The notes under the pieces were generated by a model. That model saw nothing but the letters and a program-made list of their open reading frames with translations. It was not told where the DNA came from and searched no databases. This document shows, piece after piece, positions 49,134 through 60,932 of a stretch of DNA of 64,000 nucleotides. Within the stretch, counting starts at the first letter, position 1, and the number at the start of each line of letters is the position of its first letter. This DNA is from Toxonevra muliebris. Lineage: Eukaryota > Arthropoda > Insecta > Diptera > Pallopteridae. The stretch covers positions 84,758,400 to 84,822,399 of the forward strand of contig OY829328.1 in assembly GCA_963691655.1 (NCBI GenBank). Reading direction: 5' to 3'. Made by a program: the position numbers and the translations under genes.

Positions 49134-50180
49134 AGTTAAAAAATCAGCGCAAAAAATTACGTAGTAATTTGAATTTTTTTAAAACTGTAGCTAAATTCTT
49201 GCCTTATTCATATTAGTATGTAAACATTAAAACAAAATGTTCCTTAATTGTTATTAAAAAGAAAACAAAACAGAATTACAATGAATATAATTTGAACTTG
49301 ATAGTATTAAAAAAAAAATTTATTTATTCTGATTATGCACTTAAGTAGCAAATAATTTTAGTGAAGCAAGTTTTAAGCTTATTTATTTTATTTATTAAAT
49401 TATTAGCAAATTTTTATGTAGTACATACGCATACTGAACAATTGTTACTTGAATTTAAGATCATTATCATTCTATGAATGAATAATGCAATGATTATTTT
49501 ATTTTATTTTATTTTATTTAATAAAACAAAAAACAACATACAACAAATGCATAAATCAATAAAATCATGCTGATAAAATCAGAAAATATATTTATAAAAA
49601 AAAAAAAACTTTTCTGTACTTTTTTCTTATCATTAAAGAATGAAATGCCAAAAAAAAAAACAACTCACTATCGTTATATGTCAAATACATGACGTAAATC
49701 ATGAAATAAATATTTTCTTAAGTTCTATACTTAAATTTGTTGTTAACCTGAAGATCAAAGGTTAATTACATTTGTATATTACACTACTACAGTTGCTCAG
49801 CAATAAGTAATTAGTTATTCTCTAAAACAGAATTTATCAAATATCTATGAATTTCGAAAAATTTGTTTTTGAAAACTAATTTTAGAATGTATTGGGTATT
49901 CAAATAATATAGGCCTTAATTTTTCAGACCAAAGAAATTAAGTAGTCGTGCCTTAGCTTTGGATGCTAAATCTAAGTCTGTAATTAAATCTCCTTTCTAC
50001 TTACATAAAGCTTTTTAAAAAGTGAACCTACTCCAGACCCTGAGACCAGAGTATATTTTCCCAAAAGTTTTCGAATTCCTTAAACCGACTTCAGAATTAA
50101 TTTCCAAAATACATTTTGAATTTTGAATACGAGGAATCCTCATATTTTTATCATCATTGCTTACTGATATCATAAGATGA
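49134..50180. other. 3' flank of the 48081 gene and intergenic DNA
   Basis: Likely 3' UTR and intergenic sequence. It contains an (ATTTT)n tract at about 49495-49519 and AATAAA near 49521 and 49558. No gene recognised. Confidence 0.4.
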
Positions 50181-50510
50181 TTAGGTTAGGTTAGATTAGA
50201 GGGTCTGTCTAAGGACACAAGCCTGAATGGCTCATTGTGATACCACATGGTTGGACCTACAGTTTAACTTCAGCTTCGAATGTTGGTGTGGCAATTTGTT
50301 ATCACTCTGTGGTTTTGTCAATGCCAACCAAGATATAGACTTGTACACTTTCTTATAAGTAATTCTCATCCATTTCATATTGATAGTGAATTTATGAAGG
50401 TTATAAGAATTAACCACCAAACCAAGAAAGGAAACGAACCCGCAACCTCCCGGGTGAAAGTCCAGCGCGCTAGACGATTGGACGATTTCTCCGAGTACGA
50501 ATAAGATATC
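50181..50510 (-). mobile_element. tRNA-derived SINE candidate
   Basis: On the minus strand the 5' part resembles a tRNA. It has GCGCGCTGGACTTTCACCCG, similar to a tRNA-Glu anticodon arm, then GGAGGTTGC and a B-box-like GGTTCGTTTCC (50430-50440). A tRNA-unrelated body follows. The 3' end contains ATCACAATGAGCCATTCAGG and finishes in CTAACCTAACC repeats (50181-50195). That tail also occurs at 30428-30493. The A box is poor and no target duplication was found, so the exact ends are uncertain. Confidence 0.55.
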
Positions 50511-51568
50511 TCAGAAATTCGTAAAGAATTTTTAAGAGGAAGAGTACTACTTTCAGATGTCGCAATAAGTTTTGTGTAAAAAAATTAATTCGCGGTTTAA
50601 TATAACCCCGAAGATAGGAGAAAATCGGTTTTTTTTGCTAGCTATTAATTTTTGCTGAGTATATACCAAATCAGTCTATGCTATTATATCAGCAATTATG
50701 TCTGACACCTGTTTCGCTAATTACACATATATATATTTATAGACTTAAATGCCTGGCAGCCATCAAAAAGTTTACTAATTCAGTTTCAGTGACTGAGATG
50801 TTTGCCTCTAAACACTGCCTCCCCCTTTGGACTTGATAGTTTCACGCAGTCAACTTAGAATACTGACTGCAGCAATTTACTTTCACCTACGCCAACTTCT
50901 ATATAAAAACTCTTATCTTAAGCCCCAAAGTTAAGCTACTTCTGATAAGCATTTTTTATTATGCGTCGTTAGATGGAAAAATATTGCCAAAATGTCATAA
51001 CATTAACCGAGGATAAGGTTCAGCGGACAAACACATCATCAAACAAATTATAGTTACCTCCAAAATATTTTGTACAGATAGTTAGGAAATCCTATGCCCG
51101 CGGTTAAAAACTATTTTCAGCATAATAACGACAAAATATATTCAAACGAAGTCTTTTCAATTACTGGTATAGATTTATATATTTTTAAATTATCATAAAT
51201 AGAAAAGAACCATCAACTCTTGGTGTCAAAATGACTGACAACCTCGAGTATTAACCTTAATTTTGCTGACTAATAATAGATTTTAAAGTTCTACGGCGGT
51301 GATTGACCCTCAATGCTTTACTTTACAATTTTCTTCATTATCTATGTATGTACGTGTGAATAGAGGTAAATCTTAAAATAACCTTTGCATTTTAATACAA
51401 CTATAAGTATTTTAGTCTTGAATGAACTATATGGATTTGTGAAGCATTCAATGGATAACAGCTGGACATTGGAATGTCGTTCATTCAAATCATTCCCGGA
51501 GGTCGGTCATACATAAAATTAAATAACAATAAAATATTCTTGGAACGTCAATAATTACTCATGCATAC
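50511..51568. other. AT-rich region without a recognised gene
   Basis: No open frame with family resemblance, no RNA gene and no obvious repeat between the SINE candidate and the inverted-repeat element at 51569. Confidence 0.4.
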
Positions 51569-52194
51569 GGGTCATTCCATGGTGACGGGTGTTATATTTT
51601 TGCAAATTTAACCCGCTTTCGAAATATACATTAATACATATCGCTCATTTACTAAGTGAGAATTATAAGATTTCTTCTTTTTTCTGCAAAGTGGGAGTCA
51701 ATTGAAAACTTTAAACGCGTTTTCTGCAAAATCGCGTTTTTTGAGTTATGACAGTCTTTTAGTAAATGAGCGATATGTACATACATATAAATCATAAAAG
51801 ATTGTTTGGCTGTTCTTATGTTTTTGTATCTATATGAGGAAAAAAAGTTTCAATAGTACTAATATATTTCGCGCTATTTTGATTTTACTACATGGGGCGG
51901 TATTTACGAACACGCCGGCTAAACATATCGTTTCCTGAGAAAATTTAAGAAATTTACCGAAAATAGATTACAATATGATGGTAAGCACTGTGCAAAATTC
52001 ATTTTAAAGAAGAGTTTGAAAAAATATGTAAACTTTTACTAAAAACAAGAACATCAGGTGACACCCTTAAAAACCGTTTTCTAACTTCCAAGTTTTCATT
52101 GTGATTGAAAATTAGATGAGGCAAGGACCGTGATGGCAAAACTATAATTTATAAGAGTCATATAAATTTGGCCCCGGTTAACGTGGAATGAGCC
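51569..52194. mobile_element. Inverted-repeat element, 626 bp, with an internal perfect 21-bp inverted repeat
   Basis: Left end GGGTCATTCCATGGTGACGG; the reverse complement of the right end reads GGCTCATTCCACGTTAACCG, so the first 11 bp differ at one base. Inside, 51635-51655 (core ATATCGCTCATTTACTAA) is exactly complementary to 51759-51779, separated by 103 nt. No clear target duplication (ATAC on the left, ATAT on the right). No coding capacity. Confidence 0.55.
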
Positions 52195-52492
52195 ATATAC
52201 ACAACTGCTTATATTGATATTAGAGATGTCAATCTCGAAATTTTGTACAAATCTTTCATGTTACGGTCTTTCAATAGCAAATAAGTTGGTGACTATGTAT
52301 TTTATGATATGTATGCATATTATTTTCTTTGGTCGACGAAATTTTAACTCAAATTAATTTCTATTTACCAACTTTTTTTTTTTAATTTTGGGTGCTTTCG
52401 AATTGCAAAAGTGTAAAGTGAAAAATATGATAAAAACTAAAATGAGTACCTTCTGTACTCGTTACGATGATGTCATAACATGCTTCATGCAT

Positions 52493-53026
52493 AACGCTCG
52501 TATCTATACAGTTTTTCGCGGTAGTATACCGCTTTTTCAACTCCAAAACCGCATACCGCCTTTTTTACCAAAATACCGCGTTTATACTAAGAAAAAAATA
52601 TAAAATTTTTGAACACTACGAAATTCAAATTTATCAATCATAATGCAAAACGTGTCAGAGAACAAGGGTAACTAGTTGCAAGTATACCTTTGAAAGAAGT
52701 GGAAACATCGAAGGCGATTCTTATCGTCAAATTTAACTTGAAATATCCATACGTTGATTTCTATAAATACCTCATAGCCAAGCCGGAATCGCTTCGTCAA
52801 ATTTCTTCAAAGCACAAATTCAATACAACTACAAAATACAAAAGGAAATATGAAAATGGAGAACTAAATCGTCTTTAGATGATGGATAAATTGCTTTCCT
52901 GGTTAATTTTCATTGAAAAAAATTGATACCGCGAAATATACAGTTTTTTTCAAATCGATTTACAGTTTTTTAAAAATTTTTAGTAGAAATATACAGTTTT
53001 TGGTCGGAAAAAAGATACGAGCGTTA
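52493..53026. mobile_element. Non-autonomous DNA transposon, about 534 bp, flanked by 9-bp direct repeats
   Basis: Starts AACGCTCGTATC and ends with its reverse complement GATACGAGCGTT plus one A. TTCATGCAT flanks it directly on both sides (52484-52492 and 53027-53035). A duplication of 8 bp is also possible depending on where the ends are drawn. The subterminal sequences on both sides contain ATACAGTTTTT. Open frames inside are short and unrecognised. Confidence 0.72.
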
Positions 53027-53035
53027 TTCATGCAT

Positions 53036-55879
53036 ATACTATTCGTGTAATTTATTTATACTGACAAACAACAGAGCGCACGGTTTTTTCAATACTACAA
53101 AAATATTCTAGCTTACGAGGAGTATTCGCTAAACTCACAATGACCCACGGGTCGCGGGGGTAAAAACATGAACTTTTTTCAGCTCACCTTAATGAATACG
53201 ATATAAGCATTAATTTAAGTTATATTTTGAATGTTATAAATAATTTTCAGTTTTTATTTTATATTTGATAAAACTTTTAAACCCGGAATTAAAATTTGAA
53301 TCCCAAAAGTGTTCCGAGATCGACACCGCTAATACATATACATATATATTTAGATATATTTAATATGTACAATGTATATAGATATCATTTAAACATATGC
53401 TTATTTCTTTGTATTTATTTGAATACAAAAACAATTTTTTGACCTATTTTACTTCAAACCAAAAAAGTACCGCGATTCATTCGTTTTTTTGCCATTTTCT
53501 TATTAATTACGTGAAACACATGAATGCATAGTAGTCCCCAGTTAACTCAACCTATTCATATATTCAATTTGCCTCTTTAAGTTCAAAATGTTTAAAATTT
53601 CTTGGGTTAATTATGTTTTTTTCGACAAAATTAAGTGGGGATTACTTTATTTGCAACTAGATATATCTGTTTTCGCAAACGGACATTGATTTCTCATCAA
53701 TAATACACTGAAAATTTCAATGGCATCTGTTGTTGATTTATATGACACGAAGTTTAACAAAAACCAAAAAAAAAAAAACACATTTATATATATTTCAACT
53801 TTTTAAGGGGAGTTTATTAACAGCATTTAATTTATTTTTATTTTTTCCTTTGTTATCTTTATCATTATCTTCATCAAGTTAGTTGTTTGTTTAATTTTTG
53901 CGTGTAACTAACCAAAAATTTGCTTAGTTCCTTTTTATTTTTCGCTTCTTTTTTTTTGGTTTTAAAATTACTTTATAAGTTCAAAAATGAAATAAAAATA
54001 ATAGTACCTACATACATAGATATTAGAAGAAAAAAATTAAAATTTCACTGAATCGCATTGTTTTTTTTTTATCTTTTTTTCGCATGATGTCACAGTATCT
54101 ATTTCAATTTTTGTTATTAAATTAGCTATCAGACTAGAGTATGATGTAATTCGGCGAAAATTGACCTTGCTGGGGTTCGATTACCTCTTACATATAGCTA
54201 AACAAAATTTAATTACCCCAGCGATATCATTAGGTGTGACTTTAAAGATAATTGCATAATTAGTTTTTGGTATGATCACGCTCACGGAAGATGATCGAAA
54301 TTCATATATACAAATTTTCGGAGAAATCTTAAACACTAAATAGAGTTTTTTATGTAAGGTATTCTACGAAATCAAACTAAATTTTTACTTTTTCTCTATG
54401 AGGTTCTACATAAAACTTAATCGCACGTAATATGTTTTAGTTGAAGGTATAAACATGTTTCATATTTATGGTATTCACAAGCTGTCTCACAAATTAAAAA
54501 AAAAATCGGTGCTAGATTTTTTATTTTTATATAAAATATATGAAATAAAATTTTTCATGGACAAGCTTTCGAGATAGATATGCATTTTTTATTTTTTTTT
54601 TTTTTGGTTTTTTGGAAGTTAGTTTGACTGCTTTACCCATATCTCGAGATGAAAACGACCATCTCGAGATATGGTCCAAATATTGTTTTTGGTAGTTAAT
54701 TGAAAACGCAAGTTTTTTCTTTGTGTTTTCCTCCAATGTTTCACTGATTTATTTTCAGCTTCTTCTTTAGGAAGATATTTTCATTTCTTTGGCATAAATT
54801 TTTCGGAAAATTGTCGGCAAATCTATTTTTTCAAGAAATTAAATGGACTTTGGTCGTTTTACCTCTGGCTGTTTTTCCGTGTTTCTATTTCAAAATAAAA
54901 AAAAACTCTACACAAGTTTATATACACACAGTTTACAAAACTTTTACACGTTTTGATGAAGGCCCTTATTATGTAGCATGGGAACTCAGATATTTTCAGA
55001 GCTCTTTCGTTTCGTTCTTCTTCTTTTCGGTTTAACCAATTGGTTCACACTAGAACGTTTGATTGATTGTATTGATACTAAATTTCGCTGCATACTTCTA
55101 GGCAAATATAAAATTTTAAAAGTTATGACCAGAATTGAAATTTCCTGTCTTAAAACCGCTCTTTAACTTTTTTAGCCATATATGTAAATGTTGATTTTAG
55201 TTGTATTCACAGAATTTTTCAAATAATTGTGTCAGAAGTAGTAATAAGTACGTGGGCTAGAGTTCAATTTTCCGACCAGGCGAACATCAAAAAGAGAAAA
55301 TAAACCAATTTTATACACTCCATTAGCTCTTGGCTGACAAATACAAAGCTTTAAGCGTAAAAATTCCAAATTCCTAAGTACCTTAGCTTCACCATTCCGA
55401 TTCGACATTAAATGTAGGACATTTCCATTCAAATGAGATGAAATGGGCTAGGTCTGATTTTAAGGAAACTGTGAACCTTTTTGGCCAAAACTCGAACCTA
55501 ACCCAATATAAAACTTCAACAATTACTTTTAATTGAACTGATAAATGTGAGGAAGACTATTTTAGTATGGTCTAATTGGGTAAAGTAAATAAAAAATATC
55601 ATATATTAAATGTATTTTTTATTTATTGGTAACGATGAAAACTTCAGTTGTACTTGTAGTATTTAATTGCATTTTTCTATAAGATATTTTAGCCTGAAAT
55701 AATTGTTGTTTTTTTTTTTACAATAAGTCATTGTCCTTACAATTAGATTTTGTACCTCACTTTTGACATAAATTAGCTCATAATTCAGTGTATAATTAAA
55801 AAAAAAAAAAGGAAACATAACGAGAATTAAAATTTTTGTACACTTTATGTATATTTTACAACAAAACCTCATGATTTAT
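53036..55879. other. AT-rich region without a recognised gene
   Basis: Contains a strong hairpin at 54637-54674 and several homopolymer runs. No conserved open frame. The right end probably includes the 3' UTR of the minus-strand stomatin-like gene. Confidence 0.4.
54637..54674. repeat. Perfect hairpin, 15-bp stem and 8-nt loop
   Basis: CCATATCTCGAGATG (54637-54651) and its exact reverse complement (54660-54674) flank the loop AAAACGAC. Each arm is itself partly palindromic (ATCTCGAGAT). A related CGAGATAGATATGC occurs near 54570. It may be the centre or end of a decayed fold-back transposon. Confidence 0.7.
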
Positions 55880-56992
55880 TCATTCAATTTCCATTTTAGA
55901 TACATTGGTGTCAGTTTTATCTTTTGAACTAACTTTATAATCCTCGAGTTTACTTCCATCACATATCCCAACACCACCACCACTACTAACACTACCGCCG
56001 GTGTTCGAATTTGAAATCGTTTTATAAACGCTCATCGCTTGTGTCACAAGGCTTGTAATGTCACCTGGATTTGCGGGCAGTATCAATGTATTATTAGTTT
56101 TAGCTAAACCCTTAAAAGCATCAATATATTGTTCAGCAATTGTAAGTGATGCAGCATTCTTTCCATCTGTATTGTCCAATGCTTTGGCAAGTGTCTGTAT
56201 ACCACGGGCACGTGCATCGGCTACAGCAAGCATTGCTGCTGCCTCACCGTTCGCCTTATTTATTTGCTCTTGACGTTCTGCCTCGGAAGCAAGTATCCGA
56301 GATTTTCTTTTACCCTCAGCAATGTTGATTTCTGCTTCACGACTACCTTCTGACTCTAAGATGGCAGCACGTTTCCTTCGCTCTGCTTCCACCTGCATTT
56401 GCATAGCTTCATGCACGCGTGATGGCAAACGGATATCACGAATTTCGTAACGTAGACATGCAATACCCCAAGCTTCACTCGCTTTATTAATTGAGTCCAC
56501 AATGCTGACGTTCAGTGATTCACGTTCGCGAAAAACTTTGTCCAATGACATTTTACCCAATTCAGAACGCATAGTCGTTTGCGCTAATTGTGTTATTGCA
56601 AATTCGGGATCTTCAACGCCATACGAGGCACGATAAGGATCAATAATTCGCAAATAGAGAACACCATCTATACTCAGAGTAACATTGTCTGATGTGATAG
56701 CGCTTTGTTTAGGAACATCGATGGCGATTTCTTTCAGACTTTGCACATATTTGATCTTATCAACGAAAGGCAGTAGAATATTTAAACCAGGTTCCATTAT
56801 TCTGTGAAAACGTCCCATACGCTCAACTATCCATGCCTCTTGTTGTGGAACAAACTTAACAATTGTATTGATGGGTGTGGAAGCTTTCGTTCGAATTTGA
56901 TTGATGACATGACGGGTGCTGGTGCCATGCGCCAGTAGTAGTGCCTGTTGTGGCAAACGTCCAGTGGCAGTTGTTAAGGAGCGACGCAACAT
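55880..56992 (-). CDS. Stoml2: Stomatin-like protein 2, mitochondrial
   Basis: 370-aa single-exon gene. SLP2 is an SPFH-family scaffold of the inner mitochondrial membrane that binds cardiolipin and prohibitins and organises respiratory-chain and protease complexes. The N-terminus MLRRSLTTATGRLPQQALLL is an Arg-rich presequence. The SPFH/PHB domain follows, with FVPQQEAWIVERMGRFHRIM, EPGLNILLPFVDKI, TSDNVTLSIDGVLYLRIIDP, AQTTMRSELGKMSLD and EIRDIRLPSRVHEAMQMQ. A charged helical segment comes next (EAERRKRAAILESEGSREAE), then the SLP2-typical AEQYIDAFKGLAKTNNT and a Gly/Ser-rich tail. The ATG at 56992 is the first in frame. The nearest upstream gene is NDUFB3, divergent, about 850 bp away. An AATAAA lies immediately after the stop. 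Confidence 0.96.
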   Translation of the reverse strand: MLRRSLTTATGRLPQQALLLAHGTSTRHVINQIRTKASTPINTIVKFVPQQEAWIVERMGRFHRIMEPGLNILLPFVDKIKYVQSLKEIAIDVPKQSAITSDNVTLSIDGVLYLRIIDPYRASYGVEDPEFAITQLAQTTMRSELGKMSLDKVFRERESLNVSIVDSINKASEAWGIACLRYEIRDIRLPSRVHEAMQMQVEAERRKRAAILESEGSREAEINIAEGKRKSRILASEAERQEQINKANGEAAAMLAVADARARGIQTLAKALDNTDGKNAASLTIAEQYIDAFKGLAKTNNTLILPANPGDITSLVTQAMSVYKTISNSNTGGSVSSGGGVGICDGSKLEDYKVSSKDKTDTNVSKMEIE

Positions 56993-57843
56993 TTTATTTT
57001 ACCACTTTTTTTTTAAATGTGTTGTAACCTAGATTGGGAAGATTCAAAACAAAGCTTTAGACAGTAAATCAATAAATTTACTTTTCACCGTACAATATGC
57101 TTATCATTTACTGAATAAAACGAGTTTTAAGTTTATTTTTGTTGAAAAATGCTGATCGTTTTACACCATTTGACAAGTTTCTTTCACGCCGATTTTCGTA
57201 CTTCTCTTTGGTGTCATATGTTGAAATTTATTACAGCGGCTTGTGCGATAGTGAACTGACATAATAAGCAGATTACGATAAGCAAAGCGAATACTTGCAT
57301 TTTCTTCATTTTCATAAAAATTTCATTTAATAATCAAAATATAAATATATCATTAGATTAATCATAACATTAATAGTGACAGTTTTTAATTAATTTTGTA
57401 TATTTCTTATAAACTAAATTAGACATGTTTCAAAAACTAGTGCAACCCAAAACCAATAATTAGCCGCTGTGCATATATTTGAAGTATATCAAACAATAGC
57501 ACAAAAACAAAACGAGAAACAGCTGATTTGATCAATTTGACGTTTTGCATTTCCACAATCGTCCGCTGCCGAATTTTGCGAAACTCAATTTACACGCAAA
57601 ACTTTTCTCATTTTGTTTAAAAAGCATTGATATTAGAGTAATTTGAAAAGGTAAATAATTAAATTTAACTTGATATTACAATCAAAATATAAATCCGGTA
57701 GAAATAGCTGTAGTAAGTTCGAAATAATTGTGCACAAAAATATTATATAACGTTGTTGTGAGGTTACTGCCAGCAGTTAAGCTTTGTGCTTATGCATTTG
57801 AAAATATAAAAATTTCACATATCTTTAATTTAGCGTATATAAA
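56993..57843. promoter_or_regulatory. Divergent intergenic region between Stoml2 and NDUFB3
   Basis: About 850 bp separate the two start codons, which face away from each other; both promoters must lie here. A likely 5'UTR intron of NDUFB3 is seen at 57651-57833 (AAAAG|GTAAAT ... TAATTTAG). No TATA box is clear for either gene. Confidence 0.45.
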
Positions 57844-58231
57844 ATGGGTGGTCATGGACATGGTGAACCTTACAAAGTACCCCATCCTTCGATTTACAAA
57901 GTGGAAAATATACCACAATTGAAGGAAGTACAAGAGGCACTATGCAGGCAGGGGCTTAAGGATCCATGGTTACGGTAGGTGTGATTTAATTTAATATTTC
58001 ACCAATTTTATTCTTAAATTCTTTGACAGAAATGAAGCCTGGCGTTATGATCCAAAAATGTTTGGTACTCATGCCTCTCGTTTTCGCGCATTCTTCCTAC
58101 GGGGATTTGTCTTGGGTTTTGGTGCTTTCGCTGCCACAATTGCCACTGAATATGCTTTTGGTTTGAATGATGATGGTCATGGTCATGGGCACGATGAACA
58201 TGGTCATGATGAAGCAAAGGAGCATCATTAA
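57844..58231 (+). CDS. ND-B12: NADH dehydrogenase 1 beta subcomplex subunit 3 (NDUFB3/B12)
   Basis: 110-aa protein from exons 57844-57974 and 58030-58231, joined by a 55-bp GT-AG intron (DPWLR|NEAWRY). It is an accessory subunit of respiratory Complex I in the inner mitochondrial membrane. Features: MGGHGHGEPYKVPHPSIYKV, the conserved GLKDPWLRNEAWRYDP block, one membrane segment (RGFVLGFGAFAATIATEYAF) and a His-rich tail (GHGHGHDEHGHDE). There is no cleavable presequence, as in the family. The length fits. The gene is convergent with the minus-strand Rae1 copy: 182 bp separate the stop codons. Confidence 0.95.
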
Positions 58232-58412
58232 GTGTTAACATTTAGGTTAGTTTCCGTTATTCCTCGTTTAACCGCTGAATAGTGCGCGAATTTTTTGTGT
58301 AGTGCTATCTGTATAGCCAAGTAATACAATGAAAAACTCACACATATTTGTTCTAATTAATTTCTAATTTGCATTAAAAATAATGACAAACTAAAAAGCA
58401 TAATTTTTTTCC

Positions 58413-59619
58413 TTAAGCGATACGTGGTTTTAGTTCATCAAAGCAAGAACGTAAAAATATTTGTGGTTTCTTAGCAGGATTGAAATATTCATGCCCCTAA
58501 AACAAAATATTTGCATTAAAAAAGGTGAAGATAATGGTATACAAATATGCACAGTGTATTACCTTTGACCAATCATACCCTACAGCATAAGCGAATATAT
58601 TGCCAGCGGCATTGAAACTACATTTCGTTATCGATTGATCCATAGTTTCTGAAGATTTTAATTTAGTACGCGCATCCTTATCCCAAAAACTAAAAGTGCC
58701 ATCGGAGCCAACAGTTACTAAAGTGCCGTGTATGGGATGGAAGGCAATATCATTTACAGCGTAAATGTCTTGATAGCCTGCAGTGCCTGTAGTGCGATGA
58801 CACTTAAATGTAAAATTATCTTTTGGATTTGCGGGGTTCACATATTGTATAGCTACGCGTCCTTCAATGCTGCCGAGCGCGTAGCCCGTAGGCGTCCTTT
58901 TCTTATCTTTAAAAATCGATATTGCTCTGTGTTGATACTTTAAAGGACTATCTTGTTGTTTGAATACAGTCGGTGAGTTCTCAAGTGAATATACAATCAG
59001 TCCGCGCCCAGCTGTACCCACCACAGCCATGGGAAAGTCCACATCGGCGCAATAGCAACGTTCGGGTAAATTGAAAGCTATTAAAGGATTTGGCGAACGT
59101 GTATCCCAAAACTAAGAAAAAGTCGAAAATGTTATTCCTTAGTACTCAAATATAATTTTAGATGTCTCTTACCTTTAAAGTCTTATCCCACGATCCAGTC
59201 ATTAAACACGAATAATTACCTTTTATCCAATGGCAAGTTTTCACAGGCGCATCGTGAGCTGCTACCTGCATCACCTGATCTGATCCCAGATCCCACATTT
59301 TAACCTGTTTATCACAGGAAGCAATGAATACTTTGGTACCGTCATCGGACCAGCACACATCCAAGACTGGTCCCCCAACGGTTTTCATTGATTTTGGTAC
59401 AGTTTTACCAGTTGGTTCAACCTCCCAACATCGCACACTACTATCCCAACTGCCTGCAACCAAAAAATTCTGTTGCATAGTGCCAGGACTGAATTCCAGC
59501 GCTGAAACTGAATCTTCCGGAGGCGAAATCACCTCAAAATCGTTCATGCGATTTGTGGAAGCAGGGGTGGCAGTAGCGCCAAATGTATTTGTTGCCCCCA
59601 AAGTAGATTGGCCAAACAT
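58413..59619 (-). CDS. Rae1: Rae1 mRNA export factor, copy A
   Basis: 359-aa WD40 protein from exons 59619-59173, 59111-58563 and 58496-58413 (447, 549 and 84 nt; all phase 0; introns of 61 and 66 bp). Rae1 binds the Nup98 GLEBS motif at nuclear pores and acts in mRNA export and spindle assembly. The seven-bladed propeller is visible from repeated WD motifs ([65 protein letters not shown]). The C-terminus [20 protein letters not shown] is family-typical. A second intact copy with the same exon structure lies divergently at 60933-62153. By eye the proteins differ at about 27 of 359 residues. This copy keeps FNPAKK and [10 protein letters not shown], which agree with Rae1 as I recall it elsewhere. 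Confidence 0.96.
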
Positions 59620-60932
59620 ATTAAGCGAAATATGTTTTCAAAGGAGGTTAAGGTTTACATGTAGTGATTAAATCTATTCGATCGATTTAGTGCTGTAGTT
59701 TCAGCTTTCAAGTTTATTTTTTAAGTTTAAAACCTATGAAGATGTTGGGTTTTAAAGTAATTATTTACTTTTTATTTAAGCTATATTATTGCAATCTTCG
59801 ATTATTGACTAGAAATCTGAGATTTTTATTGCACTGGCATACACCTTAATTGTATACAAATAGTATAGAAAAAAAACCATGAATATCAGCTGTCAAAAGC
59901 GATGATAAAAGTCAACAAAAGCAATGCGTAGAAACAGAGGGAGACTCAAATTAAATTAAAATATTAGCAGCTTACACAATTTTCATCATCATAAACTTCA
60001 TTTATAGTAGCTGTTTATGTTTGATTAGCAAGTTTGATTATTGTTCTTACAATTACGTGAGTATGGCTGGTGATTACAAATTAGAAGAAATGTTACAAGT
60101 GAAATTTTGACATTTCAAGTACTACAACCATTATTTATGAGAAAACCTCCCATGGAGGCTTTAGGCCTGGCTTTTTATATCCATTCGTGTTGTTTAACTT
60201 ATTTTTGTACCCTTCTTAGGTAATTTTTTCTCTTGGAAGTTTGTTATTGTGAGCCGAGTAGAAAAATGAGATTTTTGGCCGTACTTCACATTCCTATGGG
60301 AATTCGAGCATTGCATTTCGATTATATTTAGAATTCGGCTGTTTATGAATGTACTCGTAATAGTAATCATCCCTGTTCTAAATATTCCAGAATGAAATCC
60401 CCAGCAAAACCGCTCATACTATCAAATGGAACACAATTACAGCTGCATTTTTTTACGTTTTGATTTTACTTCGTCGACTTGGCATTTCTTCGGTGATGGA
60501 TTCATTGATATGCCGCAATTCTGTTCATAGCTTTAAGCTTAATTTAGATTTTTATTAGTTCAAATATATAGTAATAGTAGCAAAAATTGTCTTTCCTAAA
60601 TTTTTATTTCATTTGAGTCACCCCATCATGTCTAATGTTTCAGTCAGCTGATGCTCAGAACTCCTGCCAAAATGGCGTTTACTTAATAAAGCATCAAAGT
60701 GAAAATAATATCTAGCGTCCATTCAAGTGTGCACTTTTAGAATAAACAGAGCTAAGTTTTTAGTAAAGAACTAACAATATTTAAAGTAGGAAAATAAAAC
60801 TGCATTATTTCATCATTAATATAAAGCAAATATAGAACTGGAATTGTGGAGACTATTCGCTGAAAGAAATATTCACAAGTTTATATAAATTTTTTTGACT
60901 AAATCTGTATAGATTACGCTACTATTCTCACG
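59620..60932. promoter_or_regulatory. Divergent 1.3-kb region between the two Rae1 copies
   Basis: Holds the promoters of both head-to-head Rae1 genes. The sequences just upstream of the two start codons are not alike, so the duplicated block does not visibly extend into the leaders, or they have diverged fully. No open frame or transposon was recognised between them. Confidence 0.45.
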
